Positions 49,401 to 60,140 of a stretch of 64,000 bases of DNA are shown one piece after another. How positions within the stretch are numbered: the stretch's first letter is position 1; each line of letters starts with the position of its first letter. Origin of the DNA: Nageia nagi (taxonomy: Eukaryota > Pinophyta). The stretch is taken from assembly GCA_050084985.1 (NCBI GenBank), contig JBITNC010000001.1:146072001-146136000 (forward strand), given 5' to 3'. The notes under the pieces were generated by a model that worked only from the letters and a program-made list of their open reading frames with translations, had not been told where the DNA came from and ran no database searches. A program made the translations under genes and the position numbers.

Positions 49401-49830
49401 TCCATTGTTGATCATATTAGAAGGAATCTAAAATCTTTTAGGTCCTTTATATAAATTTATGATATTTTCCTTAGCATAAATTACAATTGTTTTACCATTA
49501 TATATGAATTTCACCATCCTATAGAGCGTAGATGTAACAAATCTAAGCTTATGAATCTAATATATACAAAGAAATAAATTATAGGGCAACTTTACTACAA
49601 ATATATAAACATTTTTAGTAATAGATATTCCTCCTACTTTTGTAGGTATAGAAACATAACCAATAAATTCCTTTTTAGTATGATCAAGTCCTTTGATAAT
49701 AATAATAGTTCTTATATTTTTATAAATGGATGGAAAATATTTTTACAATAAATTAATAAAAAAAATTCACATTTGAACCTATATCTATTAATATTTTCCA
49801 AATAGGGATATCATCAACATTTATACAAGT
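46477..49830 (-). pseudogene. Element F pol: protease, RT, RNase H, second RNase H (decayed, cut at 46477)
   Basis: Minus-strand Tat-like gypsy pol. Protease near 49800-49760: WKILIDIGSNVNFF. The part 49700-48260 is too decayed to assign. RT at about 48250-47530: FFDIFAWLYSDMPSLNP, ISNIVYIIKPHGGITCCINY, and (47742-47530) MIHDTTKVYLYDIIAKVIEK, RKIFQRMREYKLKLKPQN; the catalytic YxDD is altered to YLYD. RT-linked RNase H near 47127-46915: KFKHYMLRNIAYLIAQANPL. Second RNase H about 46800-46477: WKLLFNRSNYMNRARIEIF, YKAFILGLKVF, FGDS-x-LVVKKVNNIYN, ending at YFQDHDIEN exactly where LTR E begins. Integrase, expected next, is missing. Many stops. Confidence 0.75.
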
Positions 49831-50145
49831 ATATAATCCTAGATTTCTTTTGGTAACATCATCACAACACAATTCACTATGGGGGATCCATTTAAAGATT
49901 AGTTACTAGTGAATATATCATTAACAATATTAAAATCATTTTTAATTTACTTTAAAGCATTAAATAATGCATCCCTATGAGCTAGAGATAATTACAAAAA
50001 TATCAAAGATACTTATCTTGGCATGTGTAATGTTAAGTTATTCCAAGAGTTGTTACACATTTGAATTATGGGGAACATTCATTCATTCAACTATGATCAG
50101 GTGAATTTTCTCCCTTGGCCTTCTACATCAATTGATGATGTACTA

Positions 50146-50391
50146 TTATTCATTAAAAATGAGGTTACCTTGTAGAGATTTGGTATCATCATTCTCAATC
50201 ATTTGCATCTCATACTGGATCTTATCATCATGAAGCAATTTCTTCAATAATTTCCTCAAGAGTGTGCAAGCATTAGTATTATATCCTTTTATCTTATGAT
50301 AATGATAGAAGATATCCTCATTGTACCTCCATAGACTGATTGCTCTATATGTGTGTCTATCCATTTCATGTTTTTGGAAGGAACTCATCAT
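50146..50391 (-). pseudogene. Element F gag C-terminal fragment
   Basis: 81 codons open, reading YNEDIFYHYHKIKGYNTNAC, LLRKLLKKLLHDDKIQYE. It resembles the C-terminal end of Tat-group gag, a single knuckle-like unit of the type C-x2-H-x3-GH-x4-C, here with the first Cys as Tyr and the GH as GY. It lies upstream of the F protease in the correct order. 49831-50145 between them has no readable domain. Confidence 0.6.
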
Positions 50392-50519
50392 AAATAGTTG
50401 GTTTTTGTAGGAAAATAAGGCTGAACTTATTTACATATATTTTCCATTATTTTTTTCAACCTCATCCACTCAATATGCACATCATCATTATTTACAATTT
50501 TTAACTAACACTAACTATG

Positions 50520-51000
50520 TCTAAATTTTCAAATATGAAGAAGGTTTGGCATGACATTGTATTCATCAAACCTAGATCATAAATTACTCCATCTCCTTCA
50601 TTTTCATAGCTTGAAATGGCCAAAGTATATTCTCCTGCAAGAAGTGTGTCGTTCACTTTGATCCACATAGATCCATCCCTAGTTTTATAAGCATATGAAA
50701 ATAGATCAAGTGAATCCTTCTTGTTAACTCGATCATAAATATGATTATTTTACACTATGATCACAAGCCTCAAATCTTTAGGATTCATAACTCTCATGGA
50801 TACACACATTTCGTATGAGTGGAAAAATATATCATCATAATCAATAAATAATATAAACTATTCTCTAGCAAGATGTGAAAATGAAAAGGGATTTAAATAG
50901 AATAGGTCATAACATAGATATCCTCCACAATATGCCACAATATCATCCATTTACCAAAGTTCCATTTTAAAAAAATGTCTAGTGGGAATGTGAGGAAGGG
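50520..51000 (-). pseudogene. Unrecognised coding-like fragment, possibly captured host sequence
   Basis: One minus-strand frame reads from about 50960 to 50525 with two in-frame stops after the opening ATG. Pieces: MDDIVAYCGGYLCYDLFYLN, then a stop after HLARE; MRVMNPKDLRLVIIV, a stop, NNHIYDRVNKKDSLDLFSYA, YKTRDGSMWIKVNDTLLAGE, and SYENEGDGVIYDLGLMN. A further TAA lies immediately before the first Met. Composition is unlike gag or pol: balanced, with Gly/Asp turns, Trp and alternating hydrophobics that look like a beta-rich globular domain, and a less AT-rich base composition than its surroundings. It ends next to the repeat that H inserted into. I do not recognise the family. It may be a piece of an expressed plant gene, or an unusual part of element F. 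Confidence 0.35.
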
Positions 51001-51170
51001 GAATGGTTGTGGGTTCCATTCTCCTACTCCACCTATTTATTGAGGAGAAGTTGATGGCATTGTGATATGATGTAGTCATAGAGGAGGCCTTTTGCTAAGT
51101 TATAAAACTTCCTCTTTATGTGGACTCATATTATTGCACCCTCTCATAAAGAGGATATGTATTCTAAATA

Positions 51171-51535
51171 TTGATAACATTACAACATTTCTCTATACAC
51201 TAGAAATAACTCTATTTGATTTTGATCGAGATATGATAATATTAGAATAAACATATTTTATTGGAATGATAGTAAAATAGAATAATGTTATACGTATCCA
51301 TTTTCAAATGGTTGATGAGCATTTGATTTTTTCAAAGATGTAGTAGACTGGGGCATACTAAATTCTATCAAAAATTCAAAGAAATCAAAAACTTGAGATA
51401 CCTGTGAAAATTGCTAGAACTCTAGCACAATGTGTTTTTCTAATAAAAACTCATTCTTACTTGATATGAGGCATCCTTTGACAAGAATGAAAATAATGAT
51501 AAATCCATAAGTTAATAATATTCCCCTTTTAGATT
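51171..51535. repeat. Diverged direct repeat, left copy (pairs with 63359-63662)
   Basis: Shares with 63359-63662 an ordered series of matches: CAACATTTCT.T, AATAACTCTATT.GATT.TGAT, ACATATTTT.TTGGAAT, GCATACTAAATTCTA, TAGAACT, and GGCATCCTTTGACAA.AATGA. The left copy has about 30 extra bases near 51330. The two copies flank element G in the positions expected for its LTRs, but to the right the copies stop matching, so LTR identity is not proven. H sits 33 bases to the right. Confidence 0.7.
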
Positions 51536-51563
51536 ATTATTGAAATTCCAAGAATCAAGTATT

Positions 51564-51568
51564 CATTC
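51564..51568. other. Target site duplication of element H, left
   Basis: CATTC, identical to 56718-56722 on the other side of the element. Confidence 0.9.
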
Positions 51569-52135
51569 TGTTAGGATTTAATAAGTTTATATAAGCAAGA
51601 GAATTCACAATTCTTCTAGTCCTTGGCAAAAAGAAACAACATTTAAGCATACTACTGAAATCAAACAACCATGAACATCAATCACATAAGAGAGACACAA
51701 GAGATAACGTGGTTCACCCAGTGTAGGCTACATCCACGGAGAAGCTTTCAACCCTTTTGCATATCATTCTTCAAGTCCTCCAAGCAACAAACCAGCAACA
51801 TTATCTTACTATAACCTTCACTTTGGAGTTACAACAAAGCCTAACTACAATCTCTCTCACATACTATCTACATAAGACATCAAACTACAATCACAATCTA
51901 CTTCACAATTGCTGTCAAAACTACTTCTTACATGCCTCAACTCAAGCCTCTTATTTATAGGTACAAACCAACCCAACTTAAACCCAAGTTAGATCTAGAA
52001 GGTCGTTAGGTAACCCCCAACCCTTTTGTAACTGATAAATAGGTGTCATGGCTTCTTGGTAACTAAAATTTGGTGTTAAACTAGAAAGAAACTACTCTCT
52101 ATTTTCTAGCCAATTGTAGTCTCCATTTTCTAACA
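51569..52135 (-). mobile_element. 3' LTR of element H
   Basis: 567 bases, TG...CA. TATA-like TATAAATA at 51952-51959 on the minus strand. Compared with the 5' LTR, about ten sites read T or A here where the other has C or G; only about three go the other way (two of them CG to TG changes in the 5' LTR). Confidence 0.95.
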
Positions 52136-52145
52136 ATCTCCCACT
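52136..52145 (-). other. Polypurine tract of element H
   Basis: Minus strand AGTGGGAGAT immediately before the 3' LTR TGTTAG, the common plant copia form. Confidence 0.85.
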
Positions 52146-52195
52146 TGGAGACTGCTTCCTCTGCAACAAGGGTCAAAAGCTTCTCATCTTGGCCT

Positions 52196-55100
52196 TTACT
52201 TCTTAAGACCAATCCAAGTTGAGCAAGAGCCCAACTTCTCCTTTGTAACAACTTTAGTGAACATGTCTGCAGGATTTTGAGACATGTGAATCTTCCCCAA
52301 ACTAACTGAACCATCCTCCAACGTTGTCCTGATGAAGTGGTACCTCAATTTGATATGCTTGGTTCTCGAATGGTAGGCTGAGTTCTTTGCAAGATGAATA
52401 GCACTCTGGCTATTGCTCCATAGCTTCACATCCTCCTGCACCTTTCCTAGTTCCTTCATCAATCTCTTCAACCAAATCAATTCTTTACTCGCCTTTGTGA
52501 TCGCAACATACTCTGCCTCAGTAGTGGAGAGAGCCAAAACTTGTTGAAGCTTTGAAATCCAACTAACCGTTGTACCTCCAATGGTAAACACATATCCTGT
52601 AGTGCTTCTCCCACCATCTATATCACCTGCCATGTCAGAGTCAACATAACCTTGCAAACAAGAGTTAGATCCACCAAAACATAAAGAGTAATGAGAAGTA
52701 CCCTTTAAATGCCTAAGGATCCATTTAACTGCTTCCCAATGCCCTTTTCCTGGATTGTTCATGAATCTACTAACCACTCCCACTGCTTGTGCTATATCTG
52801 GTCTAGTGCACACCATTGCATACATTAAACTTCCAACCATTGAAGCATAAGGAACCTTATTCATGTACTCCTTTTCCTTATCTGTCTTAGGACATAAATG
52901 TTTGGTGAGTTTAAAATGCTTTGCCAATGGTGTAGTTACAGATTTTGCATCTTTCATATTGAACCTTTTAAGAACCTTATCAATATAATCTTCTTGACTT
53001 AGTCTAAGCAAGTGGTTTTGTTTATCTCTTGTTATTTTCATTCCAAGTATTTGTTTAGCTTCACCCAAATCCTTCATTTCAAAAGTATTAGCCAACTTTT
53101 CCTTAAGATCAACAATATCTTGCATACTAGATCCTACTACCAACATATCATCCACATATAAAAGCAAGATTACATAGTTGCCATTTGTTGTCTTCTTTAC
53201 ATACACACAATGATCAGATTGACATCTTACAAATTTATTTATTATCATGAAAGTGTCAAACTTATGATACCATTGCCTAGGTGCTTGCTTCAAATCGTAC
53301 AAGCTCTTTTCCAATTTACATACATACCCTTCTTTACCTTTGACCTCAAAACCTTCAGGTTGATGCATATAAATATCCTCCTCCAAATCCCATGAAGGAA
53401 AGCTGTCTTTACATCCAATTGTTCAAGAAACAAGTTTTTAGTAGCAACAAGACTCAATATTACTCTAATCGAGGTCATTTTAACAACTGGAGAAAAGATC
53501 TCATCATAATCTATACCTTTTTTCTATTCAAAACCTTTTACCACAAGTCTTGCCTTGTACCTTTATCGCCCATCTACCTCCTCCTTTATCCTGTACACCC
53601 ATTTGTTAGTAAGTGCCTTCTTACCCTCTGGAAGCTCAACCAAACTCCAAGTTTGATTCTTGAGTAAGGAGTCCATCTCCTCCTTCATAGCATGCTCCAA
53701 CTTAATCTGTGTATCACCCTGCATAGCTTCATCAAAACATTCAGGTTCACCACCATCAGTATAAAGAATATGATAAAGAGTAGGAGAGTATCATTCAGGA
53801 GGTTTACTAATCCTTAAGGACCTTCTTAGTGAAAAAGTTTGAGGTGTTTGTGGTGGAGGTGCTTGATCATTATTATTAATAGGATCCTTATATTGATCAA
53901 CATCTTCTAGAGATACAAACTTACGTTCCTCAACCTTTTGCAATCTATCTTTATACATGCTTTTCTCATTGAATACAACATCTCTACTTCTAATGATTTT
54001 ATCGTTATCAACATCCCATAACCTATATCCCAAATCATTAACACCATATCCAACAAGATAGCATTTTTGTGATTTTGCATCAAGTTTCTTTCTATCCTCT
54101 TTATCAACATGTGCAAAAGCCTCACAACCAAATACGCTCAAGAATGAGTAATTCACCTTTTTACCTTTCCACATCTCCTCTGGAATGCCTCCATCTAAAG
54201 CCATAGATGGACCCCTATTAATCAAGTAAATAGCAGTGTCAATAGCATTAGCCCAAAGATTCAAAGGAAACCCAGCATGTATCCTCATACTTCTAGCCCT
54301 TTCTAAGATAGTCCTATTCATTCTTTCTGCAACCCCATTTTCCTGTGGAGTTCTAGGAACCACCTTAATCCTTCTAATGCCATTGTGTGAACAAAATGAA
54401 TCAAACTCATTATTGCAAAATTCCCCACCATTATCAGACTTAAGACATTTCAACTTAGAATTAGTTTCATTCTCAACCAATGCCTTCCACCTCTTAAATG
54501 TTTCAAACACATTAGATTTCTTTTTAATACAGTATACCCATGCCTTCCTGGTACAATCATCAATAAAAGTGACAAAATAAGATGAGCCCCCAAGTGAGCA
54601 AACCTGTGCAGGACCCCACACATCCGTATGAACAAGCTCTAATTTGTGACTCTTCTTTTCATTGCCAACTTTAAGAAAATTAACCCTTTTTTGTTTTCCA
54701 TACACACAATCTTCACAAAATCCTAAATCAACTTCTTTAAGATTAGGGAGTGAACCATTAGAGTGTAACATTTTCATACCTTTCTCACTCATATGTCCAA
54801 GTCTATTATGCCATAGTGATGTATCATTGCCTATTGAAACAAGATTCAATGAATAATCAAAGACATTTGTGAGCAAATAAAGAGACCCCACCAAATTTCC
54901 CTTTGCAAATACCATTGAACCTTTAGTTACTTTCCAACTAGCATCCCTGAATGTCATCACATAGCCCTCCTTATCCAATTTACTTGTTGATATAAGATTT
55001 CTTTTAAGATCCGGAATGTGTCTAGCTTCATTAAGAGTCCATTGTGTTCCATTAGGTAATTTCATTGTTATATTGCCAATACCAACAATCTTGCATGGGT

Positions 55101-55314
55101 GTTCATTGCCTAATAATACTTGACCAAATTCACCATGTGTGTAATTTGAAAAATAGTTCTTATGTGGAGTAGCATGATATGAAGCACCCGAATCAAGAAC
55201 CCAATAATCATCATTCTTTTCATTATACATGATTAAAGCATCTTGAATTAATTCACCAACAATATTTGCCTCTTGGTTACTTGTGCTTTCATTATTATAA
55301 TTACTACTTTCACT
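52196..55314 (-). pseudogene. Element H pol: protease, integrase, RT, RNase H (few lesions)
   Basis: Protease active site WVLDSGASYHAT near 55195. Integrase: zinc motif HNRLGH..C-x2-C near 54790-54700; catalytic residues in LVHTDVWGP, KSDNGGEF and NGVAERMNRT all present (core about 54640-54290). RT from about 53640: DVKTAFLHG, LYDLKQAPRQWY (usually LYGLKQ), YVDDMLVV near 53150. RNase H about 52660-52250: YVDSDMAGD, STTGYVF, ALSTTEAEYVA, NPADMFTK. Lesions: TGA at 53791-53793, TAA at 53563-53565, TAG at 53524-53526, and a frame change at about 53390, where one G of a GGGG run appears lost within the FLHG..EEDIYMHQ segment. A TAA at 55315-55317 separates gag. The last part, 53386-52196, is open for 396 codons. 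Complete length would be near 1290 codons, normal for the family. Confidence 0.9.
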
Positions 55315-56073
55315 TTATTTTCCTTTTCTATTCCAACAATCCCTTTTAATGTGACCCTTTTTACCACAATGCCAACATTCCAATTTAGTTTTACCTTTTG
55401 ATTTTGACCTTCCTTGCGATTTGCTTCTTGACTTGCTTCTCCTTCTTTCCTTTGATCTTCCTCTTGCCTCTACTGTGAGAGTAGCATTGGAGCATTCTCC
55501 CGTGGACTTTCTCCTCATGTCCTCACTTAGAATTGTTCCAACAACTTCATCAAAGATCAATTTTGCATTAGAAGAAGAATTACTAATAGCCATAACAAAG
55601 CTATTCCAACTATCCGTAAGTGAACATAGAATTAACAAAGCTCTTACTTCATCTTCAAATTCTATTTTTACTGAAGTTAATTGATTTGTGACTGTGTTAA
55701 ATTCATTAACATGGTCTTGAACTGAACTACCTTCATTCATCTTCATGTTAAACAATTTCTTCATTAAGTATACTTTGTTTGAGGTGGATGGTTTTTCATA
55801 CATTTTAGCAAGTTTATCCTTTACACCTTTAGTGGTTGTTTCATTGGAAATATTGAAAGCTACACTAGAACTTAAACAAAGTCTTACAGCTCCCAAAGCC
55901 TTTCTATCCAACAAGTTCCATTCTTTATCACTCATAGAAGTGGGTTTCTTACTCTTATCTTCTAGAGGTTGATAGAGATCCTTTTGGTAGAGGTAGTCTT
56001 CCATTTGCATTTTCCAAAACTAAAAACCTTGCCCATTAAATATTTCCACCTTCAGCCTCCCTTCTTCTGCCAT
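55315..56073 (-). pseudogene. Element H gag (one stop near the start, one at the gag-pol joint)
   Basis: The start is placed at the ATG at 56073 (MAEEGRLKVEIFNGQGF), 58 bases inside the PBS; this gives the usual copia gag beginning before FWKMQMEDYL. A TAG at 56020-56022 interrupts it 17 codons in, where a Gln would fit (CAG to TAG). From 56010 it is open for 231 codons: capsid segment (KALGAVRLCLSSSVAFNI, SNKVYLMKKLFNMKMNEGSS, LILCSLTDSWNSFVMAIS), an Arg/Ser-rich linker, and an intact CCHC zinc knuckle CWHCGKKGHIKRDC at about 55378-55337. It ends with TAA six codons after the knuckle. Copia gag and pol are normally one frame, so this TAA is probably a mutation. Confidence 0.9.
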
Positions 56074-56130
56074 GTGCTCTTCTTGGTTTCCAATCTACAC
56101 ACAAGATTCACCAACAAAATCCCAACACAA

Positions 56131-56148
56131 CAACAAGCTCTGATACCA
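56131..56148 (-). other. Primer binding site of element H
   Basis: Minus strand TGGTATCAGAGCTTGTTG, matching the plant initiator-Met primer site at 12 of 12 core positions, two bases after the 5' LTR. Confidence 0.9.
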
Positions 56149-56150
56149 CT

Positions 56151-56717
56151 TGTTAGGATTTAATAAGTTTATATAAGCAAGAGAATTCACAATTCTTCTA
56201 GTCCTTGGCAAAAAGAAACAACATTTAATCATACTTCTAAAATCAAACAACCATGAACATCAATCACACAAGAGAGACACAAGAGATAATGTGGTTCACC
56301 CAGTGTAGGCTACATCCACGGAGAAGCTTTCAACCCTTTTGCATATCATTCTTCAAGTCCTCCAAGCAACAAACCAGCAACATAATCTTGCTACAACCTT
56401 CACTTTGGAGTTACAACAAAGCCTCACTACAATCTCTCTCACATACTATCTACATAAGACATCAAACTACAATCACAATCTACTTCACAATTGCTGTCAA
56501 AACTACTTCTTACATGCCTCAACTCAAGCCTCTTATTTATAGGTACAAACCAACCCAACTTAAACCCAAGTTAGATCTGGAAGGTTGTTAGGTAACCCCC
56601 AACCCTTCTGTAACTGATAAACAGGTGTCATTGCTTCTTGGCAACTAAAATTTGGTGTTAAACCAGAAAGAAACTGCTCTCTATTTTCTAGCCAGTTGTA
56701 GTCTCCATTTTCTAACA
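56151..56717 (-). mobile_element. 5' LTR of element H
   Basis: 567 bases, the exact length partner of 51569-52135. As the 5' LTR on the minus strand it would carry the element's promoter. Confidence 0.95.
56534..56541 (-). promoter_or_regulatory. TATA box of element H 5' LTR
   Basis: Minus strand TATAAATA in CCTATAAATAAGAGGC. It is unchanged in the 3' LTR. Confidence 0.6.
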
Positions 56718-56722
56718 CATTC
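56718..56722. other. Target site duplication of element H, right
   Basis: CATTC, identical to 51564-51568. Confidence 0.9.
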
Positions 56723-56979
56723 TATATTCCTCTTCTACATTTTATGAACAATGGAAAAGGGTATCATTGACCTCCATGGCCATTATTGTCAAAAAATCTC
56801 ATATAATCATTACATGCCATGATTTTAGGAGGACTCTCATGAATCCATGTATCATTCTCAAGTTCAGGTTAGCAAAATAAATAAAAATTAACATAAATAT
56901 GAGAAAAAAATAAAATCAAAACTTGATCCCCTTATGAATGTGAAGCCAAGTGTTGGCTAGTATTTGAGAAGTGTGATCA
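56723..56979 (-). mobile_element. 3' LTR start of copia element G (interrupted by H)
   Basis: The minus strand starts TGATCACACTTCTC after a purine tract and runs left until H. With H removed it joins 51568 and the repeat at 51171-51535. No matching copy of these 257 bases is seen to the right of G within the window, so the opposite LTR start may lie beyond 64000. Confidence 0.45.
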
Positions 56980-56992
56980 CTCCCAATTTTTA
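56980..56992 (-). other. Polypurine tract of element G
   Basis: Minus strand TAAAAATTGGGAG next to TGATCACAC. Confidence 0.5.
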
Positions 56993-59900
56993 TCTCAAAT
57001 ATTCAAAAAACATTCTTGGGAAATGGTTTGGTAAAAATATTAGTTACTTGTTCTATCATGGGTCTAAAATCTAAATTGACTACTCCTCCTACTACTTTCT
57101 CTTTTAAAAATGATACATGATGGATATATGTTTTATTTTTGAGTGCATAATAGGCTTTTTTGAAATATTTATAGCACTAGTATTGTTTAACATGATAGGA
57201 ATTGGCTCAATGATATTGATTCTTAAACTCTTCATAGTTTATTTCATCCAAAAAAATTATGTACAAAAATATATGGATGTAGTTTATTTAGCTTTAACTA
57301 TAGATAATGATATCGAATATTGCTTTTTACTATGCCATGATATAATATTCTCATCCAAAAAATAGACCTCCACTTGTGCTCTTTCTATCATCCATACTAG
57401 CTGACCAATCTACATCTAAGTAAGAAATGAGAGTGAATTTTTTTATCTTTGGTATACATAATCCATAGTGCCTATAAGATATCTAAAATTCATTTTACAA
57501 TTGTAACATGTTTTTCTTTCAGTGCTAATTGAAATCTGGTAACCATGCACTACTTATAGTATATCTAGTCTAGATGTTTTCAAATATAATAAACAACCAA
57601 TCATTGATCTATAAAGAGTTTGATCAATAGGAGAAAAATTATCTTCTTTACTAAATTTGTAGCTAGTCATCATGGGAGTGCTCATAAGTTTATTAGCTTC
57701 TATGTTAAACTTTTTCAACATCTCCTTCACATATTTAATTTGAAATATGAATACTCACTTATACAATTGACTCACTTGCAAGCCAAGAAAGTAAGATAGC
57801 TCACCTAGCATAAACATTTCAAATTCACTTTACATTTGATCAGAATTTTTTTTACATTTTTCATTCTTACATACACCAAAAATGATATCATCTACATAGA
57901 AAATAATGATAAGTTGATTATCATTTTTCAGTTCTAACATACATGTTACTATTAACTATACCTTTCTTAAATAATTGCTATAGAAGTTAGTTGTCTAGCC
58001 TTGCATACCATGACTTTGGTGCATGTTTTAGGCCATATAATGCTTTCTTGAGTTGATAGACTAAATTTGGATCATTTCCTAGCTAAAATCCATCTAGTTT
58101 CTCAATATACACTTCCTTTTCTAACTTTCCATTAGAAAATACCAATTTTACATCTATCTAATATACTTTAAAATCTAATAGATTCTAATATAGCTATAGG
58201 AGAAAAGGTTTCTCAAAAGCCAATAACCTTAATTTATGCATAATATTTACAAACTAATCTTACTTTGTTTCGTACAACCTTTTCTTCTTAATGTAATTTA
58301 TTCATGAATACCCACTTAGTACCAATCATATTCTTGTTTGTAGGCCTAGAAATAAGCTCCCATGTATTATTATTTTCAATCTGACTTAGCTCTTCTTCTA
58401 TTACTTGTACCCAACCTTCATCTTTACTTACTTTTGCAACATTCTTGGGTTCAAAATGAGACAACAAAGTATAATTTATATATTCCTAAATTGGGTAACC
58501 TTTCTTCTTATTTGAACACCCATATTGGGATATCCAATGATTTATTGGCTTGGATGATTTAATTTCCAATATTTTCTATATGATTTTGGTGAGTTTGGTG
58601 GTGATGTTTCTATGTTTCTTATGTTGATACCTTAGGTCATGCTGGTGGTGATAATCTAGGTGAAGAAAATGGAGATGATTTAGGTGAAACTAGTAATGAT
58701 TACTCCTCTTATTTATCTTCATACATGGGATAATAATTATAATTACTTGATATTTGAATATTTCCTTCATCAATATTTACATCTACACTTTTCATAATAT
58801 TTAGAAGTCTCTTATTGTAACATCGGTAGCCTTTGCTTTTGTATGAGTAACCTAGAAAAATTTCCTTCATGAGCTCTATCTTCAAACTTGCCTAGATTTT
58901 TTTTAGTATTTCATATGTAGCATTTACTCCCAAAAAATTTAGAATGTCTAACTATAGCCATTCTTCCAAACCATAATTCATATGGCATTTTATTTTCATA
59001 TGGTCTTAGTATATATCTATTCTGAATGTGAACAATTGTGTTAACTACCTCCTTCTAGAACCTATCATTTGCTTTATTCTAAATTATCATGGTTTTGGCC
59101 ATATATTGCACTATTGTGTTCTTTCTTTACATAACACCATTTTGTTGTGGCATTTTTACAATTGAGAATTATCTTTGGATGCCATGTTTCTCATAGTATT
59201 CAATAAAATATTTAGAAATAGATTCTCCTATTCTACATGATCTAAGATAGTTGATTTTCTTACCAATCTTATCTACAATGATATTCTTGAAACTCATAAA
59301 CATATCAAAGGCTATAGATTTGTGTTTAAGGATGTGTACCCATGTCATTCTTGATTAATCATATATAAGCAACATAAAGTATTTATGGTCACGTATACTT
59401 TGAGTTTTGGTAGTTCCACATAAGTCAGTATAAAATAACTCAAGGGGTTCACTAGAATGTTATTCATTAATATTGAAGGATGTTCAATTTTGCTTACCTT
59501 TATGACATGAAAAATATATGCTGTTAAATGGCTTAGAGATTCTTGGCATATCCCTTAATATCTCATTTGTAGTAATTTTTGGTAAGTTTTCAAAATTGAT
59601 GTGTCCAAGTATTTTATGCCATAATGAGGTAGTGTTTTCTTATCCAAACCAATAATATCCTCCAAATATTTTAGTTAGAGTGTATAACTTATTAGTTTTC
59701 CTTATTCTAGTTGCTACAAGTCATCCATTTTTTGATCTCTTTATTTCACACCCATGATTTTTGAAGATCATATCAATAACTTTATCACATATTTGTCTAA
59801 CACTTAATAAGTTATGTTTAAAAAAAATAACAAATAAAAATTCTTTAGACTTCACCTTTCCATTTCCCATTTTCATAGTTCCTTTATTTTGGCACCATTA

Positions 59901-60140
59901 TTATTTCCAAACTTGAACGATCCCTTATACTATTATAGTTTTTCAAAGCTCTATTTATCTTTGGTCATGTACTTTGTATAGCAATTATCAATAATCTAGT
60001 ATCTTGGCTTATTTTTAGCTTTAAAAGTTACTTAATAAATTAATGATCAAGTTACATTATTATCTTTCTTTTCCCAAACTCCTTTCACTTTAATATTATT
60101 AACTTTTACTCTTGGCTCAAATATTTTAGAATCTTTCTTA
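56993..60140 (-). pseudogene. Element G pol: protease, integrase, RT, RNase H (heavily decayed copia)
   Basis: Copia domain order on the minus strand. Protease remnant near 59990-59960: WIIDN-C, the DSG site altered. Integrase about 59800-58900: KIGKKINYLRSCRIGESISK, then HGIQR, MPQQNGVM-stop-RKNTIVQ near 59130, where the catalytic Glu of the usual VERKN is a stop; then PYELWFGRMAIVRHSKFFGS near 58960. RT about 58350-57700, with intact YVDDIIFGV near 57895. RNase H: YLDVDWSASMDDRKSTSGGL near 57420-57370. Much older than H and of a different copia lineage judging by the RNase H and gag wording. Dozens of stops; open frames on the plus strand here (57117-57365, 58362-58562, 60184-60435) are shadows. 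Confidence 0.8.

Larger units (their letters stand above)
51569..56717 (-). mobile_element. Element H: structurally complete Ty1/copia retrotransposon
   Basis: 5149 bases, bounded by 567-bp LTRs and perfect 5-bp target duplications. On the minus strand the order is 5' LTR (56717-56151), PBS, gag, protease, integrase, RT, RNase H, PPT, 3' LTR (52135-51569). Integrase before RT defines the copia superfamily. The LTR ends are TGTTAG and CTAACA. By hand count the LTRs differ at about 18 sites with no indels (near 97% identity), 13 of them transitions, making this the youngest insertion of the window. Gag and pol style is that of the Tork/Tnt1 group (inference). It lies 33 bases from the 51171-51535 repeat and just left of element G's 3' end, so it is nested in older retroelement sequence. 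Confidence 0.95.

Noticed and set aside
51757-51960. Plus-strand frames repeated at 51757-51960 and 56339-56542 (MHIILQVLQATNQQH)
   Set aside because: They are the same stretch of the two H LTRs, antisense to the element; duplication is due to the LTRs.
52196-53386. 396-codon frame as a separate intact host gene
   Set aside because: It is the RT-RNase H part of element H, separated from the rest only by a one-base frame change near 53390.
54236-54580. 114-codon plus-strand frame
   Set aside because: Antisense shadow of the element H integrase.
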